This document shows, piece by piece, positions 7,986 to 15,998 of a stretch of DNA of 64,000 nucleotides (the stretch's first letter is position 1; each line of letters opens with the position of its first letter). This DNA comes from Streptomyces chromofuscus. GTDB lineage: Bacteria; Actinomycetota; Actinomycetes; Streptomycetales; Streptomycetaceae. The notes below the pieces were generated by a model, which was not told where the DNA came from, did not search any database, and worked only from the letters and a program-made list of their open reading frames with translations. The translations under genes were made by a program, and so were the position numbers. The stretch covers positions 5,087,501 to 5,151,500 of the forward strand of contig NZ_CP063374.1 in NCBI RefSeq assembly GCF_015160875.1, in the 5' to 3' direction.

Positions 7986-9257
7986 TCAGTCGAGCAAGGT
8001 CGGCCACATGGGGTCGAGAGCGAGCTCGCGGAGTTGCCCGAGGGTCAGGGCGGGCGCTTCGCGGGTCGCGGCCGTGTGCTGGGAGCCGGAGTTGAAGGCG
8101 CTGATCACGACCCGGAGACCGTCGGTGCGCAGGGTGTCGGCGGTCCACATCACGACCCCTTCGCCGCCCTTCTCGCCCGGTGTCTTCCGCGTGCTGACCA
8201 GCGTGCCGTCGGGCAGCGTCCCGGCCCCGGTGAAGAGTTCGCCGGCGACGTCCCCCATGCGCGGCTGCACGTTGATCTGGACCAGGCTCTGTCCCCGGCC
8301 GTCGTCGACGACGACGTAGCCGAAGTCGCCCTCGCCGCCCTTGCTCACCACCTCGGCCTTCTTCGGCAGGAGCGTGACGAGGGTGTCCACGGCGGATCCG
8401 TTGAACGTCGCCGCAGGGGCGGAGGGCTGCGTGGTGGTTTCCGGCTTGTTCGGGTCCCCCGCCTCGGCTGGGACGAGCGCCCGCCACTGCGAGGCGGTGG
8501 CGACCTTGCGCAACTCCTGCAGCGACAACGGGGGTTCCGGCCGGGTGACCGGCGCGTCCTTCTCGGCCTCGGCGTTCCACTCGCTCACGCTGATCTGCTC
8601 GCCCTCGGGGGTGACGAGTTCCGCCCGCCACAGCCTCGTGTCCACGCGTCGGTCCGGATACTCGTACCCCTGGAAGAGCATGAGCACCGAGCCGTCGGAC
8701 AGCCGGCTGCTGGTGCAACTGTCGTGCGGGACGTAGACCTTGTCGGGGCAGGCGATGGCCTCGCGGGCCGTCCGGCTGCCCGGCTCGACCCGGTTCAGCG
8801 AGACGGCGATCGCGCCGCCGCCCTCGCCGTCGTCGTAGACGAGCCGCACGGACGGCGTCGCCACGCCGCCCCCTCCGCTCCCCTCCGCGCCGCTGACCGC
8901 CCCTTCGGGGAGCAGCTGCCGCAACGTGGCGATCATGCGCTCGGCGGACACGGCCCGCGTCGCGGCCGAGGTGGCGGGAGCCGAGGTCCTGGGCCCGGAG
9001 CCGACGGCCTGCTGTTCGCGGGCGTCCCCGCCGCTGCCGCTCCCCGGGAGGACCAGCGCTCCGGCGATGCCCACGAGCGCGATGCTCGCCGCGCCGCCGG
9101 CCACCGCGGCCCGCCGGCGCAGCCGCAGCGTGCGCCCGCGGTGGTGGCCCGCGGCGATCAGGGCGGGACGGTCGGTGTCGAAGGTGTCCCCGGTCTGCCG
9201 CAGGGCGGCGCCGAGCCGGTCCTCGAAGGGGTCGTTTTCCTGGTGCGCTGTGGGCAT
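7986..9257 (-). CDS. Single-pass membrane protein encoded with ECF sigma factor
   Basis: A 423-residue protein with a cytoplasmic N-terminus of about 45 residues (FEDRLGAALRQTGDTFDTDR, then Arg-rich RRRAAVAG), one membrane helix (GGAASIALVGIAGALVL) and a large extracytoplasmic part containing two similar lobes, each ending with a helix of the type LSLQELRKVAT or LTLGQLRELAL. This domain plan is common for proteins following SigE-family ECF genes in Streptomyces and suggests a membrane-anchored sensor or anti-sigma function. It has no ZAS zinc motif. It lies 104 bp downstream of the sigma gene, same strand, likely co-transcribed. The function is inferred from context only. Confidence 0.72.
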   Translation of the reverse strand: MPTAHQENDPFEDRLGAALRQTGDTFDTDRPALIAAGHHRGRTLRLRRRAAVAGGAASIALVGIAGALVLPGSGSGGDAREQQAVGSGPRTSAPATSAATRAVSAERMIATLRQLLPEGAVSGAEGSGGGGVATPSVRLVYDDGEGGGAIAVSLNRVEPGSRTAREAIACPDKVYVPHDSCTSSRLSDGSVLMLFQGYEYPDRRVDTRLWRAELVTPEGEQISVSEWNAEAEKDAPVTRPEPPLSLQELRKVATASQWRALVPAEAGDPNKPETTTQPSAPAATFNGSAVDTLVTLLPKKAEVVSKGGEGDFGYVVVDDGRGQSLVQINVQPRMGDVAGELFTGAGTLPDGTLVSTRKTPGEKGGEGVVMWTADTLRTDGLRVVISAFNSGSQHTAATREAPALTLGQLRELALDPMWPTLLD

Positions 9258-9361
9258 GGCGAATCACCGTCTCGTGAGGGTGGGTCGTGAAGTGACGTGA
9301 GGTGAGGCGAGGTCGGGCGAGGAGCGGGAGGTGAGGGGGGTTGGGGGTCGGCGCCCGGGGG

Positions 9362-9865
9362 TCAGGTCGTCGCGTACTCGCTCAGGTCCTCGCCCAGCAG
9401 CTCCCGCAGGCGGGCCAGGGCGCGGGAGCACCGGGTGCGTACGGCGGCCGAGCTGGTGTTCAGCACGTCGGCCGTCTCCTGGATGCTGCGGTCCTCCCAG
9501 TAGCGCAGCACGACGACCGCCCGGTCCTTGGCGGGCAGCCGGGCGAGCGCCTCCAGCAGCGTCAGCCGCAGGGTGGTGTCCGCGCCGGCGGCGGCCGTCT
9601 CCGGCAGCACGTCGGTGGTCCGCTCACTGCTGCTGCGCCGCCGCTTCTGGGCGAGGAAGGTGCGGGTGAGGACGGTCTGCGCGTACGCCGCCGGGTTGTC
9701 GGCGCGGCTGACGCGCCCCCATCTCAGGTACAGCCGACCGAGGGTCTCCTGCACCAGGTCCTCGGCGAGATGCGTGTCACCGGCGGTGAGCAGACAGGCC
9801 GCCCGGTAGAGGTGCCCCGCGCGCGCCGCGGCGAACTCCGCGTACTCGTCCCCGCGGACCTGCAT
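9362..9865 (-). CDS. ECF RNA polymerase sigma factor, SigE family
   Basis: A 167-residue sigma-70 family protein. Region 2 is at residues 7-70 (HLYRAACLLTAGDTHLAEDL, LVQETL core-binding helix, WGRVSRADNPAAYAQTVL) and region 4 at 105-160 (LARLPAKDRAVVVLRYWEDR, then SIQETADVLNTSSAAVRTRC as the HTH). The short length and sequence fit the Actinobacterial SigE subfamily that lacks region 1 and 3. Start ATG at 9865 gives the standard N-terminus MQVRGDEYAEF. The partner is probably the membrane protein encoded next. The trigger is unknown. Confidence 0.92.
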   Translation of the reverse strand: MQVRGDEYAEFAAARAGHLYRAACLLTAGDTHLAEDLVQETLGRLYLRWGRVSRADNPAAYAQTVLTRTFLAQKRRRSSSERTTDVLPETAAAGADTTLRLTLLEALARLPAKDRAVVVLRYWEDRSIQETADVLNTSSAAVRTRCSRALARLRELLGEDLSEYATT

Positions 9866-10078
9866 GTTCCTGTCCCCCCGTCGTCGGCGCTCCTCACCTC
9901 ATTGATGCGGTGGGCCCGGGGAAATGTTTCACGGCTCCGCGGGAGCGTGGCGTCCGGCGGCGTGCGGAAACCGATGACACGGCCAGGGCCCACGGGGAAC
10001 TCACACCCCACCTGAACGCCGGGCCCGCTCGGCTGCCCCAATATCGACCTCAAGACACGCGAGGTCGTACCGGTCCCC

Positions 10079-10216
10079 ATGGGCACCTCACCCGCCAGGC
10101 CCCCGCTGCTCGCCAACGCCGCCCGCCCGGCCCGCGTGTCGGTGGAGGTCGCCTCGCTGCCCGTCGCGGGCTGGCTGGTCGAGGTCGAGGTCACCGCGGC
10201 GTACAAGAAACGCTGA
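10079..10216 (+). pseudogene. Possible remnant of a RidA/YjgF-family gene (C-terminal end)
   Basis: Forty-five codons whose translation ends in VSVEVASLPVAGWLVEVEVT, resembling the last beta strands of RidA-family imine deaminases (pattern ARxxVxVxxLPxxGxLVEVExxA). The expected 90-100 N-terminal residues, including the trimer core, are absent upstream, where the frame carries no recognisable domain. It lies alone in the 490-bp gap between the ECF sigma gene and the chitinase gene. It is too short to make a functional enzyme. Identification rests on a short match. Confidence 0.4.
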
Positions 10217-10241
10217 CCGGTGACGTCCGGCTGAGAAACGT

Positions 10242-10269
10242 ACGGGGCGGGGTCCGGCGCCCGCCCCGT
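10242..10269. terminator. GC-rich hairpin between chitinase and ECF regions
   Basis: Perfect 10-bp arms ACGGGGCGGG and CCCGCCCCGT with an 8-base loop. It lies 88 bp beyond the chitinase stop on the minus strand and 25 bp beyond the RidA-like remnant on the plus strand, so it can stop transcription from either side. There is no T run, as is common in Streptomyces. Confidence 0.55.
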
Positions 10270-10356
10270 GCCCGGTCGCGCCCTGGCGATGCGGTCGAAG
10301 CGGGCCTGCGCCGGCCGCGTCCACACACCCGCGGCCGGCGCCCGGTACGCCGAGGG

Positions 10357-12048
10357 CTACGGCAGCGCGTCCACGTGCGGGCCCACCGCGTTGGACCACG
10401 CGTTGCCGCTCGCCGCGTCCCAGTTCGTCGACCACGTCATCGCCCCGCGCAGGTCGGGGTAGGTCCGTGGCGGCTTGAACGAGCCGCAGTTCGTCGCGCG
10501 GGTCAGGCAGTCCAGCGCGCTGTTCACCACCGTCGGTGCGACGTAACCGCCGCCCGCCGCCCGTGTGGAGGCGGGGACGCCGAGGCCCACCTGGGACGGG
10601 GCGAGGCCGTTCTCCAGCTGGATGCAGGCCAGGGCCGTCAGGAAGTCCACCGAGCCCTGGCTGTAGACCTTGCCGTCGCAGCCGAGCATCGAACCGCTGT
10701 TGTAGTACTGCATGTTGACGACCGTGAGGATGTCCTTCACGTTCAGCGCCGTCCGGAAGTAGGAGTTCGAGGTCGACTGCATGTCGATCGTCTGCGGTGC
10801 CATGGTGAGGACCATCGACGGGCCCGCCTTCGCGGCCAGTGAGCGCAGCGCCTGCGTCATGTACGTCGCGTTCAGGCCGTTCTCCAGGTCGATGTCGACG
10901 CCGTCGAAGCCGTACGTCTGCATCAGCGAGTACACCGAGTTCGCGAAGTTCGTCGCCGAGGCGGAGTCGTTCACCGCGACCCGGCCCAGCTCACCGCCCA
11001 CCGAGATGATCACCTTCTTGCCCGCGGCCTGCTTCGCCCGCAGGTCGGCCTTGAACTGGTCCACCGTGTAGCCGCCCAGCCCCGCCGAGTCCAGGTTGAA
11101 CGTCACGGCGCCCGGCGTCGCCGTCGCGTCCGCGAACGCGACCGCGATGATGTCGTAGTGGGCCGGCACGTCCGACAGTCGCTGCACGGTCGCGCCGTTG
11201 TTGAAGTTCTGCCAGTAGCCGGTGACCGCGTGCCGGGGGACGTCCGAGCCGCCGCCCGTGGGCGCCGTCGTGCCCGTCACCGAGGCCGACTTCGGCGACT
11301 CGCCCGCCGCGTTGGTCGCCGTGACCTGGAAGGTGTACGACGTCGACGCCGCGAGCCCGGTCACGGTCGCCGACGTGCCGGTCACGGCCGTCACCCTCGT
11401 GCCGTTGCGGTAGACGTTGTAGCCCGTCGCGCCCGAGACCGCGTTCCAGGACAGGGACACCGAGGACGACGTCGTACCGGAGACGGCGACGCCCGTCGGC
11501 GCGCCCGGGACGGTCGGGGCCGGGTCACCGCCGCCGCCACCGTCGGGGCCGAACACCGAGACGTCGTCCGCGTAGTACGCCGCCTGGCCGTACCAGCCGT
11601 GCGTGTAGATCGTCACCGAGCGCGTCGAGGAGCCCGTGGTGAAGGTCGTCGACAGCTCCTTCCAGGAGGACGAGTCGGGGGTCCACGTCGACACGTCCGT
11701 CGTGCCGGTGCCCGTCGCGCCCAGGTACGCGTAGCCGCCCTGCACCCACGCGCTGAGCCGGTACGTCGAGTTGGGCTGCACCGCCACGGTCTGCGTGCAG
11801 CGCGCGTTGTCCTGCCCGGCCGGCGTCGCCTTCAGCGCGGACGAGCCGCCGTGCACCGGCGAGGCGACCGTCGTGCCGCTGCCGGCGGAGCAGGTCCAGT
11901 TGGTCAGGCCGGACTCGAAGCCGGCGTTCTTGGCGTTGTTGATGTCCGCGGCGGATGCCTGGCCGGTCGCCGACAGGGTGAGCGCGAGTGCGGCGGTCAC
12001 CGCTCCCGACCAGATGCGGGTACGTCTGCGTCCGCGTGCACGGTCCAC
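10357..12048 (-). CDS. Secreted GH18 chitinase with carbohydrate-binding and FnIII modules
   Basis: A 563-residue exported enzyme that hydrolyses chitin. The signal peptide has Arg-rich residues 1-12 and a hydrophobic core to about residue 34 (ATGQASA before ADINNAKN). Residues 36-168 form a beta-sandwich carbohydrate-binding module, a Gly/Pro linker follows, FnIII is at 181-262 and the GH18 barrel at 272-563. The catalytic DxxDxDxE motif is intact as DGVDIDLE at 382-389, so E389 is the acid. The GTG start at 12048 is supported by GGAGG five bases upstream and by the signal peptide beginning there. A DasR-type operator lies 93 bp upstream, so induction by N-acetylglucosamine or chitobiose is expected. 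Confidence 0.95.
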   Translation of the reverse strand: MDRARGRRRTRIWSGAVTAALALTLSATGQASAADINNAKNAGFESGLTNWTCSAGSGTTVASPVHGGSSALKATPAGQDNARCTQTVAVQPNSTYRLSAWVQGGYAYLGATGTGTTDVSTWTPDSSSWKELSTTFTTGSSTRSVTIYTHGWYGQAAYYADDVSVFGPDGGGGGDPAPTVPGAPTGVAVSGTTSSSVSLSWNAVSGATGYNVYRNGTRVTAVTGTSATVTGLAASTSYTFQVTATNAAGESPKSASVTGTTAPTGGGSDVPRHAVTGYWQNFNNGATVQRLSDVPAHYDIIAVAFADATATPGAVTFNLDSAGLGGYTVDQFKADLRAKQAAGKKVIISVGGELGRVAVNDSASATNFANSVYSLMQTYGFDGVDIDLENGLNATYMTQALRSLAAKAGPSMVLTMAPQTIDMQSTSNSYFRTALNVKDILTVVNMQYYNSGSMLGCDGKVYSQGSVDFLTALACIQLENGLAPSQVGLGVPASTRAAGGGYVAPTVVNSALDCLTRATNCGSFKPPRTYPDLRGAMTWSTNWDAASGNAWSNAVGPHVDALP

Positions 12049-12140
12049 TGGGGCCTCCGGTGGGGGAGTGGGGCCCTCGATGCCGAGGGGCGCCGAGGGA
12101 ACGACGAGGGACGACGGTGGCCACCGCTGGACCCAAGAGT

Positions 12141-12152
12141 TGGTCCAGACCA
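12141..12152. promoter_or_regulatory. dre-like DasR operator / chitinase direct-repeat element
   Basis: TGGTCCAGACCA is a near-palindrome matching the DasR responsive element consensus (TGGTCTAGACCA) at all but one position, and extends as T/A flanks (GTTGGTCCAGACCAATT). Established: DasR, a GntR-family repressor, controls Streptomyces chitinase genes through such sites. It lies in the 337-bp divergent gap 12049-12385, in the promoter zone of the chitinase gene. Confidence 0.88.
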
Positions 12153-12385
12153 ATTCCGCTGTCAAGGGGTCGGTACCGCGCACTCTTTTGGGTTCGGTCG
12201 GGATGCTCCCCCTGCCCCGATTTGACGTGTCTTGTGCAAGAAGAGTTGCTGTCCGGCTACGGAAACGCTGTTCTCCGGTCATCGAGGCGTGGATACAGTG
12301 CTGAGGTAGTCACGCAGTGAAGTCGTCCCGGTGCACGAGAGTTGCGCCGGCGGGCCGGACTTGGGTGGGAAACGGGGAGCTGCGC

Positions 12386-13234
12386 GTGCCAACAGCCATT
12401 GCCGTGACCAGCGCCGACATGGCGCTGCCACCACAGGACGAACGCACCCTGCCCGCCGTCGTCCTGCGCGACGTGGACAAACGCCCGCTGGACCACGCGC
12501 TGACCGAGATGCAGGGCCTGATCGAGGCGCACGGACATGTGATCGTCGTGTACTCGCGGGCCGTCCCGGCCGCGGTGGAACGGCGGCTGCACACCGTCCG
12601 GTCCCTCCTGGAGAGCGACCGGATCGCCCTGTTCCGCCCGGAACTGCCACCGCTCGGACTCGCCGCCCTGACCCGCCAGTTGAGACAGCTCGCCTCCTGC
12701 GACCTCAGCCCGGGCGTCCTCGCCTCGGCGGGGCGGCTGCTCACCCACTACGTTCACGCCGGGGCCCTCCTCGGCTCCGTCGCCCGCCTCGACCGCGTCC
12801 CCGTCGGTCTCACCTCGCACGCCAAGTCCTGGGTCCCGGGCAGCCAGTTCGGGGTGATCGCCCATCCCGAGCCGCAGCTGGTCCGGATCGGCCCCGAAGC
12901 GCGGCTCGCCGGACCGGAGTTCGGCACCTGGATGCTGCTCGCCCGGGGGCAGCTCCAGTCCGACTGGGTCAGCGCCACGCTCGCCCCGTCCTGGCGGGTG
13001 CAGGGCCTGCGCGAGGCCCCGCTGCCCGCCGAGTCCGCCGACTGGTGGGGGACCGGCAAGCTCGTCGAGTTCTGCACCTACCTGCCCGACCTGTCGGTGC
13101 TCTACCAGCTGGTCGGCTCGGTACGCCGGAGCAGTTGCCACTGGTGCGGCATCGACGTCATCGGCGACCGCTGCGTGTTCTGCTCCGCGACCGCCCCGTC
13201 GTACGACAACCGGCTCCAGCTCCCGGCGGGGTGA
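12386..13234 (+). CDS. Uncharacterised protein with C-terminal zinc-ribbon, first gene of tad cluster
   Basis: A 282-residue cytoplasmic protein with no signal peptide or membrane helix. The N-terminal two thirds are mixed alpha/beta (VVLRDVDKRPLDHALTEMQG, HGHVIVVYSRAVPAAVERRL). The end carries two CxxC pairs (CHWCG and CVFC, 13 residues apart), a likely zinc ribbon. It is not a family I recognise. GTG at 12386 is chosen for the GGGGAG seven bases upstream. It lies 63 bp before cpaB on the same strand and directly starts the tad run, so a role in pilus assembly or its control is a reasonable guess. Confidence 0.8.
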   Translation: MPTAIAVTSADMALPPQDERTLPAVVLRDVDKRPLDHALTEMQGLIEAHGHVIVVYSRAVPAAVERRLHTVRSLLESDRIALFRPELPPLGLAALTRQLRQLASCDLSPGVLASAGRLLTHYVHAGALLGSVARLDRVPVGLTSHAKSWVPGSQFGVIAHPEPQLVRIGPEARLAGPEFGTWMLLARGQLQSDWVSATLAPSWRVQGLREAPLPAESADWWGTGKLVEFCTYLPDLSVLYQLVGSVRRSSCHWCGIDVIGDRCVFCSATAPSYDNRLQLPAG

Positions 13235-13297
13235 CCCGCTGCCCCGACCGGACCCCAGACCCGTTCGACCCCACCCCCCAACGAGGTTGCACGCTTC

Positions 13298-14005
13298 ATG
13301 AACTCCCGTCAGCGCCGCGGCGTCATACTCCTGCTCCTGTCCGTCCTGTGCGCCCTCGGCGCGTTCGCGGGCGTGCTCTCCGTCGTCAACGACGTGCAGT
13401 CCAAGGTCGGCCCCGAGGTCACCGCGTACCGGCTGAAGGGCAACGTGGCGCCCTACACCGTCCTGACCCCGGACACGTTCGAGCGGATCGAGATGCCCGA
13501 GCGCTGGCTGTCGGAGAACGCGGTCACCGACCTGCGGCAGATCGAGGGCAAGATCGCCGTCACGACGCTGCGCAAGGGCTCCCTGCTGCAGAGCGACATG
13601 ATCGTCGACCAGCCCGCCCTGCGACCCGGGCAGCAGGAGGTCGCCATCATGATCGACGCGGCGACCGGTGTGGCCGGCAAGATCACGCCGGGCTCCACGG
13701 TCAACGTGTACGCCACCTTCGCCGGTGAGCGGGAGGGCGACCCCGCCCAGTCGAAGATCATCGTGACGAACGCCCGGGTGATCGACGTCGGCAGGCTCAC
13801 CTCCCTGGAACCGGACGCGGACGACCGCAGCCGGCGCGCCACCGAAGCCGTGCCCATCACCTTCGCGCTGTCGACCATCGACGCCCAGCGCATCACCTAC
13901 GCCGAGTCGTTCGCCGAGCGCGTCCGGCTCGCCCTGGTCGCGCCCGGCAGCGACACCGCCGTCCCCGACGCGGACCGCACCTACGAACTCGCGAAGGACA
14001 AGTGA
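13298..14005 (+). CDS. cpaB: CpaB/RcpC-type pilus assembly protein with SAF domain
   Basis: A 235-residue membrane-anchored protein. Residues 8-32 are a membrane helix (GVILLLLSVLCALGAFAGVL). Residues 42-105 form a SAF domain (VTAYRLKGNVAPYTVLTP, IEGKIAVTTLRKGSLL), and 110-230 are the RcpC region (EVAIMIDAATGVAGKITPGS). CpaB/RcpC proteins sit at the cell surface in Flp pilus machines; in diderms they work with the secretin, which a Streptomyces lacks, so here it probably acts at the wall. It is followed after six bases by tadZ. Confidence 0.88.
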   Translation: MNSRQRRGVILLLLSVLCALGAFAGVLSVVNDVQSKVGPEVTAYRLKGNVAPYTVLTPDTFERIEMPERWLSENAVTDLRQIEGKIAVTTLRKGSLLQSDMIVDQPALRPGQQEVAIMIDAATGVAGKITPGSTVNVYATFAGEREGDPAQSKIIVTNARVIDVGRLTSLEPDADDRSRRATEAVPITFALSTIDAQRITYAESFAERVRLALVAPGSDTAVPDADRTYELAKDK

Positions 14006-14011
14006 GGCCGC

Positions 14012-15259
14012 ATGCCCACGAGGATCCTGCCGGCCGTCGGCGACGCGGACGCCGTCCGCTCGGTCACGACTCTGCTCAGCCAGCTCCCGGACGCCGAACC
14101 GGTCACCCCCGTCGTCGACTCCACCCAGCTCATCGACACCCTCGCGCGCCTGGCCGCCGAGTCCGTCGACGAACTGCCCGAGGTCGTCGTCGTCCACGAA
14201 CGCATCGGCCCCGTACCGGCCCTGGAGCTGATCCGCGAAGTGGCGCTGCGCTTCCCGGCGGTGGGCGTCATCCTCGTCACCTCCGACGCGAGCCCCGGCC
14301 TCTTCCAGGCCGCCATGGACTGCGGCGCGCGCGGGCTGGTCGCGCTGCCGCTGTCCTATGAGGAACTGGCCAACCGCGTGCAGGCGGTCGCCCAGTGGTC
14401 GGTGGGGGTACGGCGGCATCTGGGCCACGGCGGTGACGCGTTCACCGGCGTCGGCGGCACCGTCGTCACGGTCAGCGGCGCCAAGGGCGGCGTCGGCGCG
14501 ACGCTGACCGCCGTCCAGCTGGCGCTCGCCTCCCAGGCGTCGGGCCGCTCCACCGTGCTGGTCGACATGGACCTGCAGACCGGGGACGTCGCGTCCTACC
14601 TCGACGTCCAGTTCCGGCGGAGCGTCGCCGACCTCGCCGCCATCACCGACATCTCGCCGCGCGTCCTCGCCGACGCCGTCTTCCGGCACGACACGGGTCT
14701 CGCCCTGCTGCTCGCCCCCGGCGAGGGCGAACGCGGCGAGGAGGTCACCGACCGCGCCGCCCGGCAGATCGTCAGCGCCCTGCGCTCCCGGTACGAGACC
14801 GTGGTCGTCGACTGCGGCGCCCAGCTGAGCGGGGCCGGCGCGGCGGCGGTGGAGATGGCCGACACCGCCCTGCTGGTCACCACGCCGGACGTGGTCGCGG
14901 TCCGCGGCGCCAAGCGGACGGTGCGGATGTGGGACCGGCTGCAGATCCGCAAGGCCGAGGAGACCACCGTCGTCGTCAACCGGCACACGCGCGGTACGGA
15001 GATCCAGCCGCCGCTCATCCAGCGGATCACCGGCACGGCGGTCGCCGCGACCGCCGTGCCCGCCCACTTCAAGGAGCTCCAGGCCGTCGTGGACGCCGGG
15101 CGCGTCCACGAACTCGACCACAAGAGCGTGGTGAAGCAGGCCCTGTGGACGCTCGCGGGAGAGCTCGGGCTGGTCAAGGCGCCGGCGGGTGACCGCAAGG
15201 GCGGCCGGCTGCGCGGGGACCGCGGGTCGGTGGGCTTCCTGCGGCGGAGGGACGGATGA
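14012..15259 (+). CDS. tadZ: TadZ/CpaE pilus-localisation ATPase
   Basis: A 415-residue ParA/MinD-superfamily protein. Residues 5-135 are a receiver-like atypical domain (VVVVHERIGPVPALELI, AMDCGARGLVALPLSYEEL). The ATPase part starts at 148 with a deviant Walker A, KGGVGAT at 158-164, and the second motif VLVDMDLQTGDVASYLDVQ. TadZ directs the Tad machine to its cell location. It overlaps the next pseudopilin gene by four bases (ATGA), showing translational coupling. Confidence 0.9.
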   Translation: MPTRILPAVGDADAVRSVTTLLSQLPDAEPVTPVVDSTQLIDTLARLAAESVDELPEVVVVHERIGPVPALELIREVALRFPAVGVILVTSDASPGLFQAAMDCGARGLVALPLSYEELANRVQAVAQWSVGVRRHLGHGGDAFTGVGGTVVTVSGAKGGVGATLTAVQLALASQASGRSTVLVDMDLQTGDVASYLDVQFRRSVADLAAITDISPRVLADAVFRHDTGLALLLAPGEGERGEEVTDRAARQIVSALRSRYETVVVDCGAQLSGAGAAAVEMADTALLVTTPDVVAVRGAKRTVRMWDRLQIRKAEETTVVVNRHTRGTEIQPPLIQRITGTAVAATAVPAHFKELQAVVDAGRVHELDHKSVVKQALWTLAGELGLVKAPAGDRKGGRLRGDRGSVGFLRRRDG

Positions 15260-15639
15260 GGACCACACGCCGGGCCCGCGACCGGGGGCAGGTCACCATC
15301 GAGTTCCTCGGGATGACCCCGCTGATCATCCTGACGCTGGTGCTGCTGTGGCAGTTCGTGCTCGTGGGGTACACCTACACGCTCGCGGGGAACGCTGCCG
15401 ACGAGGCGGTACGGGCGGGCACCGCGGCTCAGGACCGTCAGGGGGCCTGCCAGGAGGCGGGCGTACGGCATCTGCCGTCCGCGTGGGAGGGGGGTGCCGA
15501 GGTGTCCTGCGGCGAGAGCGGCGGCCTGGTCACGGCCGAGGTGCGTCTGAAGGTGCCGGTGCTCTTCCCCGGCTCGGTCGGCTTCCCGTTCCCGGGTGTC
15601 GTCGGCCACGCGGGGGCCGTGGTGGAGGAGACGGACTGA
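15256..15639 (+). CDS. TadE-like pseudopilin
   Basis: A 127-residue protein with a short Arg-rich leader, then GQVTIEFLGMTPLIILTLVL, a class III-type pseudopilin start in which Glu is at position +5 after the Gly. One N-terminal membrane helix precedes an extracellular domain with Cys residues (CQEAG, VSCGE). TadE-family proteins are minor pilins of Flp pili, processed by a prepilin peptidase. It overlaps tadZ by four bases, and the next TadE-like gene starts one base after its stop. Confidence 0.85.
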   Translation: MRTTRRARDRGQVTIEFLGMTPLIILTLVLLWQFVLVGYTYTLAGNAADEAVRAGTAAQDRQGACQEAGVRHLPSAWEGGAEVSCGESGGLVTAEVRLKVPVLFPGSVGFPFPGVVGHAGAVVEETD

Positions 15640-15640
15640 G

Positions 15641-15985
15641 ATGACGTACCGGCGCAACGACCGTGGGCAAGTGGCCATCGAGTACCTCGGCTTCATCCCG
15701 GTCCTGGTCCTCGTCGCCCTGGCCGCGGTGCAGATCGGCCTGATCGCGTACACCGCGCAGCAGGCCGGCACGGCCGCCCGCACCGGCGCGCGCAGCGCCT
15801 CGCTCGACGGGCCGTACGCGCAGGACTGCGACAGCGCGGTCAGTTCCTGGCTGGACGCCGTCTGCACGAAGGCGGACCTGGGCGACGAGGTGGAGGTCAC
15901 CGCCACGATCGACATCCCGTCGATCGTCCCCGGCTGGGACTTCGGCCCCGCCCGCAAGACCGCCACCATGCCGATGGACCACTGA
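15641..15985 (+). CDS. Second TadE-like pseudopilin
   Basis: A 114-residue paralogue of the preceding protein: RNDRGQVAIEYLGFIPVLVL carries the same G-xxxx-E-Y/F processing site before a membrane helix, followed by a short ectodomain with two Cys (DCDSAV, AVCTKA). The ATG at 15641 directly follows the previous stop. Paired TadE/TadF pseudopilins are usual in tad loci; I cannot say which one is the TadF equivalent. Confidence 0.85.
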   Translation: MTYRRNDRGQVAIEYLGFIPVLVLVALAAVQIGLIAYTAQQAGTAARTGARSASLDGPYAQDCDSAVSSWLDAVCTKADLGDEVEVTATIDIPSIVPGWDFGPARKTATMPMDH

Positions 15986-15998
15986 GCGGGGGTACGCG

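Noticed and set aside
12257..15268. A 1003-codon minus-strand open frame
   Set aside because: It lies opposite the zinc-ribbon gene, cpaB and tadZ, and its sequence is Gly/Asp/Val-rich shadow without domains.
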